A stretch of 64,000 nt of DNA from CAWBRT01 sp963791145 (GCA_963791145.1 CAWBRT010000011.1:806001-870000), one strand, 5' to 3'; shown: positions 34,472 to 44,746, counted from the stretch's first letter. The notes: generated by a model from the letters alone, not told the origin. Numbers and translations: made by a program.

Positions 34472-35839
34472 ATGCAGTATGGACCTTATGCGGTGGATTA
34501 CGAATACCGTCCTTACAATCCCGAGCGCATGCGCAACGAAAGGGTGGCAAGGGCGCAAGCTTCACTCAAGAAACACGGCCTGGGAGCGGTAATTCTCTTC
34601 GACTTCGACTATCACCGCTACCTTGGCTACTATTCCTTCCACCAGTATTGCAGACGCCGCCTCGGTCATTATGTCTTGCTGGTCGAGGGTCAGGGCTTCC
34701 CCTACGTTCCGCACGATCACTATCACGGCACATGGGACCAGGCCCGCATGCCCTGGTTCGAGGGCAAGATGGTCCTGGAGAACGCTAAGGCATTCACGCT
34801 GCAGCAGGGACTGCCCGACTTCCCGGATTACGTGCCTGGCGAAATGGACAAGATCGTCGCCGAAGTCAAGGCCTTGCTGCAAAAGCACGGCAAGGCTGAC
34901 ATGCCCATCGGGATCGACATCTCGAACTATCACCTGATTAAGTCATTCGAGCGCGCGGGGCTCAAGATTTGCGACGGGCTTACCGCCATGATCGATGCCA
35001 CTCAGGTCAAGACAGAGGATGAAATCCACTGCCTGAAGATGGCCGGCGTGATTACGGAAAGCGCCCACTGGGAAGTGGCCAGGGCTTTGCGGCCGGGGCT
35101 GACTGAGTTTGAGATCGCGGGCATCGCGGCCAATGCACTCTACAAGCTGGGAGCTGAAGAGCTGGAAGGTCCCAGCTTTGTGGTCTGCTCCGGCGAACGG
35201 TCGGGCTATGGCGTGCCGAACATGCCTACCGACAGAAGAGTTAGGCCGGGAGACTTCGTGATTATCGATATCAATGGAGTCAGCTTCCAGGGCTACCGGA
35301 CCTGTTTCTACCGCACGTACCTGGTGGGGGATAAGCCCACGCAATTCCAGAAGGACGTTTACAAAGTTGCCCGCGACGGCCTGTATGCGTTGACCGAGTG
35401 CGTGAAGCCCGGTATCACCACCGACGACGTGACCAACGATTGGAAGAAGAAGGGAGACTTCCCCGGCGGATGGGGACGCCTGCCCAAGTGGCCCGAGGCG
35501 GGCCGGCACTTCTTCGGTTCGGTCGGACACTCGATCGGCCTGCGGTCCGGCGATGCGGGACCCACCATTGCCGGAGCCAGCGCGGCCATGGGCTACAAAG
35601 TCCCTCCGGTCAAGATCGTGAAGAACATGTGCTTCGCGGTCGAAGTGGGATGTTTCACCTGGCTTGGCGATCGCTGGGCCAAGGATGGCGTAAAGATCGA
35701 GCACTGTGGCGTGGTTACAGACACCGGGTTCGAGCCCTTCTACCGGGCGCCGAAGCATGACCTGATCGTCTGCGGGTTGCCCGGCGAGTATTACTCCGTT
35801 GATGTGGGCGCAGCGGTTGCCGCCGCCGCGCACGACTGA
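34472..35839 (+). CDS. M24 (pita-bread) metallopeptidase-family protein, creatinase/DddP-like
   Basis: Two-domain protein of 455 aa with an N-terminal creatinase-like domain (ARAQASLKKHGLGAVILFDFDYHRYLGYY) and a C-terminal M24 domain. Metal ligands can be followed: Asp in VIIDINGVSFQGYRT, His in GSVGHSIGL, Glu in FAVEVG and Glu in VKIEHCGVV. The family includes Xaa-Pro peptidases, creatinase and the DMSP lyase DddP; length and the absence of a typical prolidase C-terminus make a non-peptidase hydrolase or lyase plausible. The expected second Asp of the D-x10-D pair is not evident in FQGYRTCFYRT, so metal binding may be altered. A strong AGGAGGATCGCA precedes the ATG. It opens a cluster with dehydrogenase, cupin and MFS genes. 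Confidence 0.8.
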   Translation: MQYGPYAVDYEYRPYNPERMRNERVARAQASLKKHGLGAVILFDFDYHRYLGYYSFHQYCRRRLGHYVLLVEGQGFPYVPHDHYHGTWDQARMPWFEGKMVLENAKAFTLQQGLPDFPDYVPGEMDKIVAEVKALLQKHGKADMPIGIDISNYHLIKSFERAGLKICDGLTAMIDATQVKTEDEIHCLKMAGVITESAHWEVARALRPGLTEFEIAGIAANALYKLGAEELEGPSFVVCSGERSGYGVPNMPTDRRVRPGDFVIIDINGVSFQGYRTCFYRTYLVGDKPTQFQKDVYKVARDGLYALTECVKPGITTDDVTNDWKKKGDFPGGWGRLPKWPEAGRHFFGSVGHSIGLRSGDAGPTIAGASAAMGYKVPPVKIVKNMCFAVEVGCFTWLGDRWAKDGVKIEHCGVVTDTGFEPFYRAPKHDLIVCGLPGEYYSVDVGAAVAAAAHD

Positions 35840-36013
35840 TTGTTCGCCGCAGTAACGCATTCGCGGTGCGGTACGCCAAAGTATTCCTCGACCAATGCTG
35901 TTGTTGCATGGGTTGAGGCTGAACCAGCGTGCCGCACCGTTGTTGCCAACAGGGTCAAGTCTTATTGGGTCGGGCGCACGTTCGTATCTACGGGCTCTCG
36001 AAGAGAGTGGACT

Positions 36014-37031
36014 ATGGAAGCAATGGTATTGAGGGCCCCGCGGGAACTTCAGCACCAGACGAGTGGAACAGCCCGTGCCAGGGCCGGACGAGGTATTGGT
36101 CCGCGTCCAGAATAGCGGCATTTGCGGCACGGACCTGAAAATTTACACCGGCGCCATTCCCGTTCGTTACCCGCTGATCATGGGGCACGAAATGTGCGGC
36201 GAGCTGGTCGAGGGCGAGGTGGATGATCTGCGCCCCGGCGACCGGGTGATGATCGATCCGGTTGGGTACTGCAACGTCTGCCCGTGCTGCCGCGCCGGCA
36301 ATACCCAGATCTGCCCGCATGGCCGCCTGCTGGGACGCGACGCGAACGGAGGCTTTGCCGAGTACGTCAAGGTCCCGCGCCGCTGGATTTACGCGCTGCC
36401 GCCCGCCGTCAGCAGCCGCGAAGCTCCCATGATTCAAGTGGCTACAACCTGCCTGCATGCGCAACGCCGGGTAGGAATTTTCCCCGGGCAATCGGTGGTG
36501 ATCATGGGACTCGGCGTAAGCGGCCAGATCGAGATGCAGATGGCCAAGAGCCGAGGCGCCAGTCCGGTCATCGGGGTAACGCGCAGCGCCTGGAAACGAA
36601 AGCTCGCGGAAAAGCTCGGCGCCGACGTCACCCTGCCCGCCGGGGACGAGGCAGAGCGCGCCGTGCAGGAGATTACCCACGGCCACGGCGCCGACCTGGT
36701 CATCGAGACCACCGGCAAGCCGGCGGCTATAGCCAGCGCGGTTCGCATGGCGCGCCGGGCGGGGAGCGTGCTGCTGTTCGGCATCAGCACCATGACCGAA
36801 GCCAGCCTGCCCTTCTACCAGTTCTATTTCAAGGAACTCACTCTGGTAAACGCGCGCGCTGCCAAGAGCGAGGATTATCCGGTAACCATCGACCTGGTGG
36901 CCCGTGGCGTGCTGAACCTGGAAGCGCTGATTACACACGTTGTGCCGCTGCCGGAGTTGGGAAAGGCCCTCGCGCTGCTCGACTCGGATTCCGACGAGCG
37001 CATGAAGGTCATTATCACTAACTCATGCTGA
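36014..37031 (+). CDS. Zinc-dependent medium-chain dehydrogenase, sorbitol/threonine type, one frameshift
   Basis: Dehydrogenase of about 338 aa. Catalytic zinc ligands are visible in NSGICGTDLK and MGHEMCGE, and structural zinc cysteines in GYCNVCPCCRAGNTQIC. The coenzyme fold has VIMGLGVSGQIEMQMAKSRG. The N-terminus MEAMVLRAPRELQ (from ATG 36014) is in a different frame from VEQPVPGPDEVLVRV; one surplus base near 36050-36060 separates them. Without correction the protein could only start at an ATG-less point inside the domain, so correction is likely right. It is placed between the M24 gene and a cupin, and probably oxidises a polyol or hydroxy acid. Confidence 0.85.
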
Positions 37032-37102
37032 ACAGGCGGCCGAGGCCAGAGCGCGGTCTCGCGCCGCATGGCAAGCCGGAAGAACAAACTCGAGGAGCGA
37101 CG

Positions 37103-37462
37103 ATGCCCGTCTATCGCTGGGAGAATCTGCAGGAAGTCGAACTCAATCCGCTGATCTACGGCAAGGTCCTCAAGGTACCCAATGCCATGATCGCCCGCAT
37201 CCGCGCACCTAAAGGAAACATGATGAACATGCATCGCCATGATTTCGATCAGATCACAAATGTGATCGACGGCAAGATGCGCTGGTACATCGAGGGTGAG
37301 CCGACATGCATCGTGGAGGCAGGCAACGTTATGCTCATGCCCGCCGGGGTGGCGCATGGCGGCGAGGTGCTGGAGGACGCCGAGTATATCGACGTGTTCG
37401 CTCCGCCACGGCAGGATTTCAGTTGGGATAAACAGAAGCTTCCGCCCTCGACTTCGAAGTAA
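37103..37462 (+). CDS. Small cupin-domain protein 1
   Basis: Single-domain cupin of 119 aa. Motif 1 appears as MHRHDFDQITNVIDGKMRWYIEGE with two His and a Glu/Asp ligand pattern, and motif 2 as VMLMPAGVAHGGEVLED. GAGGAGCGACG precedes the ATG at 37103, which is better than the earlier ATG at 37025. Such proteins isomerise or sense sugar acids; no reaction can be assigned. It lies 72 bp after the dehydrogenase and before an MFS permease. Confidence 0.82.
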   Translation: MPVYRWENLQEVELNPLIYGKVLKVPNAMIARIRAPKGNMMNMHRHDFDQITNVIDGKMRWYIEGEPTCIVEAGNVMLMPAGVAHGGEVLEDAEYIDVFAPPRQDFSWDKQKLPPSTSK

Positions 37463-37721
37463 GCAAGCGCTCGCTAGCGCTAATGGAGCATTTACTCCGG
37501 CATTCACCTCAGCAGACGCCATATCGGCCTGTTTGGGGTCCTGTTTTTTTAGCGATTGTTGTTGCAGAACGTCATCGCTTAGGGCAATCTAGGCCAATCC
37601 AGACATCCAGATTGGTCAATGGTCTCGACACGACGGCTCTATTCGGTCGTCCGACCATGGAGTATCCGGGCTCTTCGTATTGAACCGAGCAGCACCGCAA
37701 GGTCAAGAAGGAGATTGCATA

Positions 37722-39086
37722 ATGGACTCAATGACAGCCAGGGCGGTGGGGACAAAGGAGTTCGGCCAGGAAGTCATGCGGAAGGTGTCGTGGCGGTTGA
37801 TTCCGCTCATGATGCTTCTGTTCTTTCTCGCCTTCGTCGATCGCGTGAACGTCGGCTTCGCCGCGCTCACCATGAACAAGGATCTGGGGCTTTCGGCCTC
37901 CATATTCGGCACCGGCGCAGGCATTTTCTTCGTCGGATATTGCCTCTTCGAAGTACCGAGCAATGTCATCCTGGACAAGCTTGGCGCGCGCAAGTGGCTG
38001 GCACGCATCATGGTCACCTGGGGCTTGATCTCGGCGTGCATGGCTTTCGCCCAGGGCCCGAAAAGTTTCTACGCGCTGCGCTTCCTGCTCGGGATGGCGG
38101 AAGCAGGCCTTTTCCCGGGACTGATTCTCTACCTTACCTACTGGTTCCCGGCCTCCTATAAGGGCAAGATCATCGGCGCATTCATGACCGCCATCCCCAT
38201 GTCGAGCGTGATCGGGGCGCCCATTTCCGGGTGGTTGTTGGGAGTTACCGGATGGGGCATAACCGGCTGGCAGTGGATGTTTATCCTGGAAGGCGTGCCG
38301 TCCGTGATCGTCGGGATATTTGTGTATTTCCGCATGACCGACAAACCGCAAAAAGCCGCCTGGCTGACGGAGGACGAGAAGGACTGGCTGATTCGCGTGC
38401 TCGACAATGAACGCAAGACCCGCGAATCGGTCCATCACTTCACGTTGCGCGAAGCGCTTACCTATCCGCGGGTTATAGCTCTGGGCGTGATTCATGCCGG
38501 CATGCAAGTCGCCCTCTATGGCTTTAACTTCTGGGTGCCGACCATCGTCAAGAGTCTGGGCGGGGGCGGCCTGCTGACCAACCTGCAGGTCGGTTTCCTC
38601 GCCATGATTCCTTATGCCTGCGGCGCGGCGGCGATGGTTCTATGGGGCCGGCATTCGGATCGTACCGGCGAACGGACCTGGCATGTCGCTCTGGCGGGCC
38701 TCTGCGGCGGTGTCGGCCTGGCCTGCAGTGGATTCCTCGGCGGCTCGCCGGCTCTCGGCTTGGCGGCGCTGAGTCTCGCCTCTATCGGCATCATGTCGAT
38801 GTATCCGACATTCTGGACATTGCCCACCGCCTTACTGAGCGGCCGGGCGGCCGCCGGCGGCATTGCACTGATCAGCGCGATCGGCAATATGCTGGCGTAC
38901 TTCGGTCCCTCAGTGATGGGTTATCTCAGGGATCTCACAAAAAGTTACACCTACGGCTTGCTGGCCCTGGCGGCCGGCATAGTACTCTCCGCTATCGGAA
39001 CCCTGATTCTGGGACATAACCCGGCGCTGGAAGAAAGCGGAATCCTGAAGGAGGAAGCCAAGGCAAAAGTGGCGAAGGCGGGGTAA
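37722..39086 (+). CDS. MFS transporter, anion:cation symporter (ACS) family
   Basis: Permease of 454 aa with twelve predicted helices. Diagnostic ACS patterns are LAFVDRVNVGFAALTM in helix 1, YCLFEVPSNVILDKLGARKWLARI and the helix 4-5 block FYALRFLLGMAEAGLFPG, LYLTYWFP, TAIPMSSVIGAPISGWLL. The family imports hexonates, hexuronates, tartrate, glucarate and aromatic carboxylates with protons. GAAGGAGATTGCATA precedes the ATG at 37722. It is the intact relative of the remnant at 29892. A 259-bp spacer before it may hold its own promoter. Confidence 0.9.
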   Translation: MDSMTARAVGTKEFGQEVMRKVSWRLIPLMMLLFFLAFVDRVNVGFAALTMNKDLGLSASIFGTGAGIFFVGYCLFEVPSNVILDKLGARKWLARIMVTWGLISACMAFAQGPKSFYALRFLLGMAEAGLFPGLILYLTYWFPASYKGKIIGAFMTAIPMSSVIGAPISGWLLGVTGWGITGWQWMFILEGVPSVIVGIFVYFRMTDKPQKAAWLTEDEKDWLIRVLDNERKTRESVHHFTLREALTYPRVIALGVIHAGMQVALYGFNFWVPTIVKSLGGGGLLTNLQVGFLAMIPYACGAAAMVLWGRHSDRTGERTWHVALAGLCGGVGLACSGFLGGSPALGLAALSLASIGIMSMYPTFWTLPTALLSGRAAAGGIALISAIGNMLAYFGPSVMGYLRDLTKSYTYGLLALAAGIVLSAIGTLILGHNPALEESGILKEEAKAKVAKAG

Positions 39087-39318
39087 GTGCTACGCCGGCT
39101 CCAGCCTGGAAATCCAAGTCCAGCATAGGGCAGTCGTTGTCCCGGCTCACCAGGCTCCTTCAAGCCCTTGGAGGAGTTTGCGCCGAGCCGGGACGTTTCC
39201 CGTGTGTACTCCATCACCGCCGGCGGCAAAGTGATATACCGCCGAACTTCCTAAGATGTGAAGCCCACCGGCGTGAACGAAATTCTGGAAATTTTTGATC
39301 ATCAGAAAGGCGCTTAGA

Positions 39319-39425
39319 GCAAAACCAGGGATGGTGTATACCGAAGCGAAATGTTCCAGTCGCCGCGACCACCAGGGAGCAGCGACGGTAAGCAGAACTT
39401 GAAGGTCTAACATCCCTGGTTTTGC
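39319..39425. repeat. Interspersed palindromic element, copy 1 (107 bp)
   Basis: Ends are perfect 15-bp inverted repeats GCAAAACCAGGGATG (39319-39333) and CATCCCTGGTTTTGC (39411-39425). A second inverted repeat lies inside (GTCGCCGC at 39360-39367 against GCAGCGAC). It is about 85 percent identical by eye to the element at 52929-53038. Non-coding; sits in the 420-bp gap between two MFS genes, where I see nothing else. Confidence 0.85.
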
Positions 39426-39506
39426 CGCAGACCCAGGTTACGGCTTGAGGCACAGGTCCGGCCGAAACATCCCCGGGAATCATCAGCGTTCTTAAGAGGA
39501 ATTCTT

Positions 39507-40805
39507 GTGAGCGAGCAAGCGGCTCTCGTAGGAATGGAATCCGGCGGCACCCCGGAGCGTTGGCGGGTTCTGGCAGCGACTTTTTTGTCATACCTGTATG
39601 ACAGTTTCGACCTGGTAATTCTGGCGATCTCCATGCCTGTGCTGATCAGGGTATTGCATATCACCATGGCACAGGGAGGGCTGCTGGCCTCCGTGACCAT
39701 GGTCGGCGCGGCCATCGGCAGCATCGTGATTGGAATGATCGCCGAAAATCGCGGCCGCAAGTTTGCCCTTGTGCTCAGCCTCTGTGCCTTTGGCATCGGG
39801 GACTTATTCGTGTTCCTGATTGGTTCCTGGGGACAGTGGATGGTACTGCGGTTGGTCAACGGGATGGCGATTGGCGGCGTCTGGGGACCATGCGTCGCGC
39901 TGATTTCAAAACACTGGGCGCCCAGATACAGGGCTCGCGCCGGGGCTTCCATGCTCAGCACGTTCGCAATTGGCGCCATAGCGGCATCCCTCGTAGGGCG
40001 GCTCGTTTTGTCGTACGACTGGCGACTGTTGTTCCTGGTGGGTTCTACCGCGATGCTGGCAGCCGCCTGCGTGTGGTGGGCGGTTCCTGACGACAATCCG
40101 AAAAAGGTATCCGGCGCGGTGCAGGCCGGCAAGGCCGAGGTCAAAGAGAAAGAGAGAGTCGGTCTGTCCGACATCTTCCACGGGGATGTCGGCAGGCGGA
40201 CGGTACTGGCCACCATCCTCAACGCCTTTAGCATGGGCGGATATTGGGGGGCGGCTACGTGGATACCGAGCTTTCTCACCCGGGAGCGCGGGCTGAGCCT
40301 GGGGACCATGGCCAATTTCTCGCTGGTGATCTACGTGGGAATGTTCATCGGGTACCAGTTCTTCGGCTACCTGGGCGATCAAATCGGCAGGAAGAGGTCG
40401 ATCATGTGGTCGTCCATCACTTGCGCGGTCGCCATCCCGATCTACATCGTCATCGCCAACGGGCTGGTCATGTTCTGGTGGGGAACGGTGGTTGGATTCG
40501 GCTTTGGCGGCGTGTTCGGCGTGATGGGAGCCTATTTCGCGGAACTGTTTCCGGAGAACATACGGGCCCTGGCCGGCGGCTTCTGTTTCAACGTAGGACG
40601 GATTGGGGCAGTTATCGCGCCTTTCACGGTTGGAGTACTGGGCCAAATGTACGGGTTGAGAGTGGGACTCACCGTCGCCAGCTCTACATTCGTCTTAGGC
40701 CTCGCAATTCTGGTGCTGCTGCCGGAGACGGCAATGATCTCCTGCAAAGCACCTGACGACGCTTGTCTTCGTGACGCCAGCAAGAGTTCCTGTTCGTCTT
40801 CCTAG
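39507..40805 (+). CDS. MFS transporter, aromatic acid/sugar acid symporter type
   Basis: Permease of 432 aa. It begins with YLYDSFDLVILAISMPVLI in helix 1, has the loop GMIAENRGRKFAL and helix 4 RLVNGMAIGGVWGPCVAL, then after a charged central loop (KAEVKEKERVG) the second half with GYLGDQIGRKRSI and PENIRALAGGFCFNVGRIGA. The pattern fits the AAHS/MHS-like group for aromatic acids or muconate. The GTG at 39507 is preceded by AAGAGGAATTCTT. The last 25 residues are polar and cysteine-containing, unusual for the family and perhaps caused by a late frameshift. Confidence 0.83.
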   Translation: MSEQAALVGMESGGTPERWRVLAATFLSYLYDSFDLVILAISMPVLIRVLHITMAQGGLLASVTMVGAAIGSIVIGMIAENRGRKFALVLSLCAFGIGDLFVFLIGSWGQWMVLRLVNGMAIGGVWGPCVALISKHWAPRYRARAGASMLSTFAIGAIAASLVGRLVLSYDWRLLFLVGSTAMLAAACVWWAVPDDNPKKVSGAVQAGKAEVKEKERVGLSDIFHGDVGRRTVLATILNAFSMGGYWGAATWIPSFLTRERGLSLGTMANFSLVIYVGMFIGYQFFGYLGDQIGRKRSIMWSSITCAVAIPIYIVIANGLVMFWWGTVVGFGFGGVFGVMGAYFAELFPENIRALAGGFCFNVGRIGAVIAPFTVGVLGQMYGLRVGLTVASSTFVLGLAILVLLPETAMISCKAPDDACLRDASKSSCSSS

Positions 40806-40986
40806 GGCGGATTCAAAGTGGGCGTACCCTTCGCTATCACCGCCGGGCTGACCGCCCGGCTACCGCACGGGGTATACCTTCCGCGAATCCGGTCTGGCAT
40901 TCCGGAAAGAAAGGTTTTCTCGCAGACAGGTTTGGGGCGAAGAACCCTGCAGAGTGTTGGCGCGGGCCTTTGCTGACAGCTTATTG

Positions 40987-41044
40987 AAAAAAGGCCGGCT
41001 ACTGCCGCCTTCACCAGGCGTCAACTTCATCCCAGTAGCCGGCC
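40987..41044 (-). terminator. Rho-independent terminator of the KduI-KduD-TRAP operon
   Basis: On the minus strand, GGCCGGCTACTG (41044-41033), a 28-base loop, then CAGTAGCCGGCC (41004-40993) followed by TTTTTT (40992-40987). Perfect 12-bp stem plus T-tract, 25 bp after the stop of the binding-protein gene. Confidence 0.9.
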
Positions 41045-41068
41045 GACTCCGATCCGATTACTGATCGG

Positions 41069-42076
41069 TCAGCCCTTGCGCTCCTTGTCTACTATTTCTC
41101 TGAACTTCTTCACATTCTCCTCACCCGCCAAAGAGGCAACCCGCTTGTACGCCGGCTCCATTCTGGCGCGGAACGGGGCGAGGTTCGGGTGAGTGATCGC
41201 CATTCCGGCGGCTTGCATTTTCTTGAGCTGATCCACTTCTTCGTCAGCGATCAGTTTGCGCATGAGGTTACCCGCGGAAGTGCTTTCCTCGCGCATGATC
41301 TTCTGCTGCTCGGGGCTCAGCTTCTTCCAGGTAATGGCGCTGACCGTGTGGATCATGTTGTTGTAGACGTGCTGCGTGATGGCGAGGTACTTCTGTACCT
41401 CATAGTACTTGTTGTAGTAAATGACTGCGACGGGATTCTCCTGGCCGTTCACGACCTTCTGAGCGAGAGCGAGATAGAGCTCGGGGAAGGCGATGGCCTG
41501 TACGACGCCGCCCATCGCTTCCACCGCTGCCTGGATTTGCAGCTCAGGCGGGGTGCGGATCTTCAATCCCTTAACGTCGTCCGGCGTGTTGACGGGGCGC
41601 GTGCTGTTGGTGAGATTGCGGAAGCCATACTCCCAGTTCCGCAAGATGATAAAGCCCTGCTTCTCGGCGAGCGGAGCCAGCCACTGCATGGCCGGGCCAT
41701 CCAAGACCCGGAAGACATGGGCGGAATTGTCGAAGATGAAGGGCAGCATTACCACTCCGAAGGCTTTCTCGAAGTTCTGCAACTGCCCCTGCGTCGGCAG
41801 CCCCATGTCGACGGTGCCGAGCTTGACCTGCTGGGCTTGCTCGGGTGGGCCGCCTAGTTGATTGTTGGGAAAGATCTGTATCTTGATGGCGCCGCCCGTG
41901 CGGGCCTCAACACGGCTGGCGAACTGCTTGGCCGCGATATTGGAAGGATGGTCCTCGGCGCCAAAGTGGGCGAAGCGGAGCGTCATGGGAGCCGCTGCCG
42001 CGCGCGTCACGTAAGGGGCCGCCAGGGCCAGTCCGGCGACCCCGATGCTGTTCTTGATAAATTTTCTGCGATTCAT
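41069..42076 (-). CDS. dctP: TRAP transporter substrate-binding protein (DctP family), Tat-type leader
   Basis: Periplasmic solute receptor of 335 aa for a TRAP carrier. The leader MNRRKFIKNSIGVAGLALAA has a twin-arginine motif (RRKFIK), not rare in DctP proteins. The mature protein opens with TLRFAHFGAEDHPSNIAAKQFA; GLKIRTPPELQIQAAVEAMG and GQENPVAVIYYNKYYEVQKY are the ligand-pocket segments, with the Arg of KIRTP expected to hold a carboxylate. AAGGAGATGCGC precedes the ATG at 42076. Last gene of the operon, after the fused membrane component; its position beside KduI and KduD suggests uronate or an unsaturated uronate as cargo. Confidence 0.92.
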   Translation of the reverse strand: MNRRKFIKNSIGVAGLALAAPYVTRAAAAPMTLRFAHFGAEDHPSNIAAKQFASRVEARTGGAIKIQIFPNNQLGGPPEQAQQVKLGTVDMGLPTQGQLQNFEKAFGVVMLPFIFDNSAHVFRVLDGPAMQWLAPLAEKQGFIILRNWEYGFRNLTNSTRPVNTPDDVKGLKIRTPPELQIQAAVEAMGGVVQAIAFPELYLALAQKVVNGQENPVAVIYYNKYYEVQKYLAITQHVYNNMIHTVSAITWKKLSPEQQKIMREESTSAGNLMRKLIADEEVDQLKKMQAAGMAITHPNLAPFRARMEPAYKRVASLAGEENVKKFREIVDKERKG

Positions 42077-42206
42077 GCGCATCTCCTTTGCGATGATCAG
42101 ACTGCCGCACATCCAGCTTGCGCCGCTGGCCAGACTTTCTGGTGGTCCAGCGCCGCTGTTACTAAATCCGGGTCCCTTGAAGAACTGAACTTCGCCGCAC
42201 CGCGGC

Positions 42207-44127
42207 TTATCTTGTCCCGAAGCCAAAGTACTGTGGAAGCAGAAGTGTGAACCACGGCACGAATGCTACGAGAAGCACACCGATAACAATGACGATCAAA
42301 TAGGGCACCATGGCGCGCGAAGCGTCCTCGATGCCAGTCTTCATGATGGCGCAACAGACGTAGAAGCCAATTCCGGCCAGCGGCATGAAGCCGCCGATCC
42401 CCATGGAAATGATCAACACCAGCGCGTAGTGCATTTCATTGACACCCATCTTACCGGCGATGGGCAGCAGCAGCGGCGCCAGCACGTTGAGGGAAGGCAA
42501 GCCCTCCAGCAGCACCCCGGCTACGATCAGCAACACGATGGACGCCGCCATGAAAATGTTCGTGCTGTTGTGCATGCCGTGGAGCAGGTTCACCAGGCGC
42601 TGCGGCACATAGGCCACGGTCAGCGTCCAGGAGAAGCCTCCCGAGGCGGCAAAGATGAACAGCAGCAGGCCGGTGAGCGAGGCGGTATCGACCATCGTCT
42701 GGAAGAATGCCTTCCAGCCGATGGCGCGATAGCCGAAGACAGCCAGTCCGAGGCCGTAAAGTACCGCAAAGCTCGCGACCTCGGTCGGCGTGGCGATTCC
42801 GGCCAGGATGCCCACCAGCAGAATGAAAGGCATCAACAGCGCCGGGACTGCGCCGAGTCCTGTCGTCAGCATCATCTTCACCGGGGCGCGCGGAGTGCAC
42901 GGGGTGTTCGCCCGCCGCGACCGGATATAGATGAGAATCATCAGGCAGATCGCCATCACGGCCGCGGGGACGATGCCGCCGATGAACATGCTGGCGATCG
43001 ATACCTGCGTGATCGAGCCGACGATGAGCATGGCGATGCTGGGCGGTACGGTTTCGCCCATGATGGCCGAGGCGGCCAGTACGGCCGCACCCTCGCCCGC
43101 GCCATGACGCTCGCTCAACTGGTCGCGCATGACCGTGCCGACCGCGGCCACGTCAGCGGGCTTGGAGCCGGAGAGTCCGGAGACGATGTACATGCTGACC
43201 ACCGATACCTGCAGCAGTCCGCCCCGGAAGTGGCCCACCAACGTTGAGATGAAGCGGACCAAGCGCAGGCTGATGCCTCCACGCTCCATGATGAGTCCGG
43301 CAAAGATGAAGAACGGCACTGCCAGCAGAATGTAGTTCCCAGTCCCGTTCACCATGCTCTGCGGCAGCGAGACCAGCGACGGAGCATTGATCAGCGTCAG
43401 ATAGCCCGCCGTCGAGATCAGCAGCACAAAACCAACCGGGACGCCGGCCAGGATGGCGACCAGGAAGAAGGTGATGGTGGCGATGATCGCCCTGTCGCCC
43501 GAGAACCAGCTCATCCACACGCCGCGGCTCAACCACGCGACGGCCGCAACACGCGACAAAGCTGCCCCCCACCACCAGGGCGCGCTTCCCGTGCTCTTTG
43601 CGCAAGTGATTGAACGCGTACAGAACAATGAGCGCCAGGCCTACGAGGAGCGGAATGGAGAAGATCGCTACCGGGATTTGAAAAACCGGAGTGAGTTCGT
43701 CCCAACTGGCTTCGATGAACTCGAAGGACGTGATTCCAGCGATCAGCGAGATGAACATCGCCATGACGTCGGCCAGCGTCAGGCAGACACGCCGCACCGA
43801 TTCCGGCAGTCGGTTCAACACCACGCGCACGTTGGCGTGCTCACGGCGGCGGTAGGCTACGGCGCCGCCGATGAAGGCGATAATGGTCAGCACGAAGCGC
43901 GCCACCTCGTCCGCCCACAAAAACGAGGTATTGAAGAAGATGCGCGCCAGCACGTTGGCGAAGACGATCACCAACTCGCCCAGCAGAGCCGCGACCAGAA
44001 TACCGTCGGCGCAGGCGTCGATCACCCGGAGGATGCCGCTCCCCTGCGCCTTTGACACCGGCGCCGGGATAGCGGCGCTTGCCTCTTTCGCCGCGGTTGC
44101 ATCCTTCTCCACAACCATTTCAGTCAC
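42207..44127 (-). CDS. dctM: TRAP transporter fused small and large permease (DctQM), one frameshift
   Basis: Membrane component of a TRAP carrier, about 639 aa after correction. Residues 30-180 are the four-helix DctQ part (FFNTSFLWADEVARFVLTIIAFIGG, DELTPVFQIPVAIFSIPLLVG); from about 205 the DctM part follows (ATITFFLVAILAGVPVGFVLL, MGETVPPSIAMLIVG, and the last helix GGFMPLAGIGFYVCCA). The two halves are in different frames, separated at the run of six C at 43565-43570; removing one base joins LVVGA to ALSRVAAVAWLSRGVW, with no stop and start between them, so this is a natural QM fusion. The GTG at 44127 has GGAAGG six bases upstream. It lies 130 bp before dctP. Confidence 0.88.
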
Positions 44128-44232
44128 CACGCGCCTTCCCCCTGGATGCCCGCATGGCAAACCCGCCGCCCTATCCCCACAACGGTCGAGGGCTTCAGGT
44201 TTCAGGCCCAACAGGCAACTGCCCTGGGTCCC

Positions 44233-44604
44233 TTACTTCTTCAACAGGCCATGTTTTCGCATCATCTCCAGGTAATCCTCCCGGGGCGGGGCGAAGATGT
44301 CGATGCCCTTGAATCCGGTCGGGGTGGCGCCGCCATGTGGAACGTTCGGCGGATGGACGCAAACTTCGCCGGCCTTGAGGGTAAACTTCTCGTCGCCGCA
44401 GATGTGCTCCTCGGCGCCCTCCAGGATTACCAGGATCTGCTCCGCCGGATGGCTGTGGACGGCAAAGGTGGCCCCGGGGGGCTGCTCGATGAAGCTGCAC
44501 AGAATGTTCTGACCCGCGATAAAACGGGTTCCGACCTTGTCGGTCAGCGGGACCAGGGGGACGTCCGCCAAGCGGTAATGGTACTTGGACTTGGGATCCG
44601 GCAT
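44233..44604 (-). CDS. Small cupin-domain protein 2
   Basis: Single-domain cupin of 123 aa. Motif 1 is visible as FAVHSHPAEQILVILEGAEEH and motif 2 as VCVHPPNVPHGG. It carries the typical His-x-His ligand pair and a final His. GAGGAGGAAACAAGCA precedes the ATG. It is in the kdu/TRAP operon, where such cupins are proposed to bind or isomerise sugar acids; the resemblance to the KduI-type cupins is only at fold level. Confidence 0.82.
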   Translation of the reverse strand: MPDPKSKYHYRLADVPLVPLTDKVGTRFIAGQNILCSFIEQPPGATFAVHSHPAEQILVILEGAEEHICGDEKFTLKAGEVCVHPPNVPHGGATPTGFKGIDIFAPPREDYLEMMRKHGLLKK

Positions 44605-44746
44605 TGCTTGTTTCCTCCTCTACGAAAGCTCTAGATCGACACTCAAATTCACCGCTTCACGGCCGGCCCTCGTCGGATGCCGGCCGCAAAGCGTGTTGCT
44701 ACATTTGGTTGTTTCCGCGCGTCCGCCGACGGACGCGGGGTTATGT

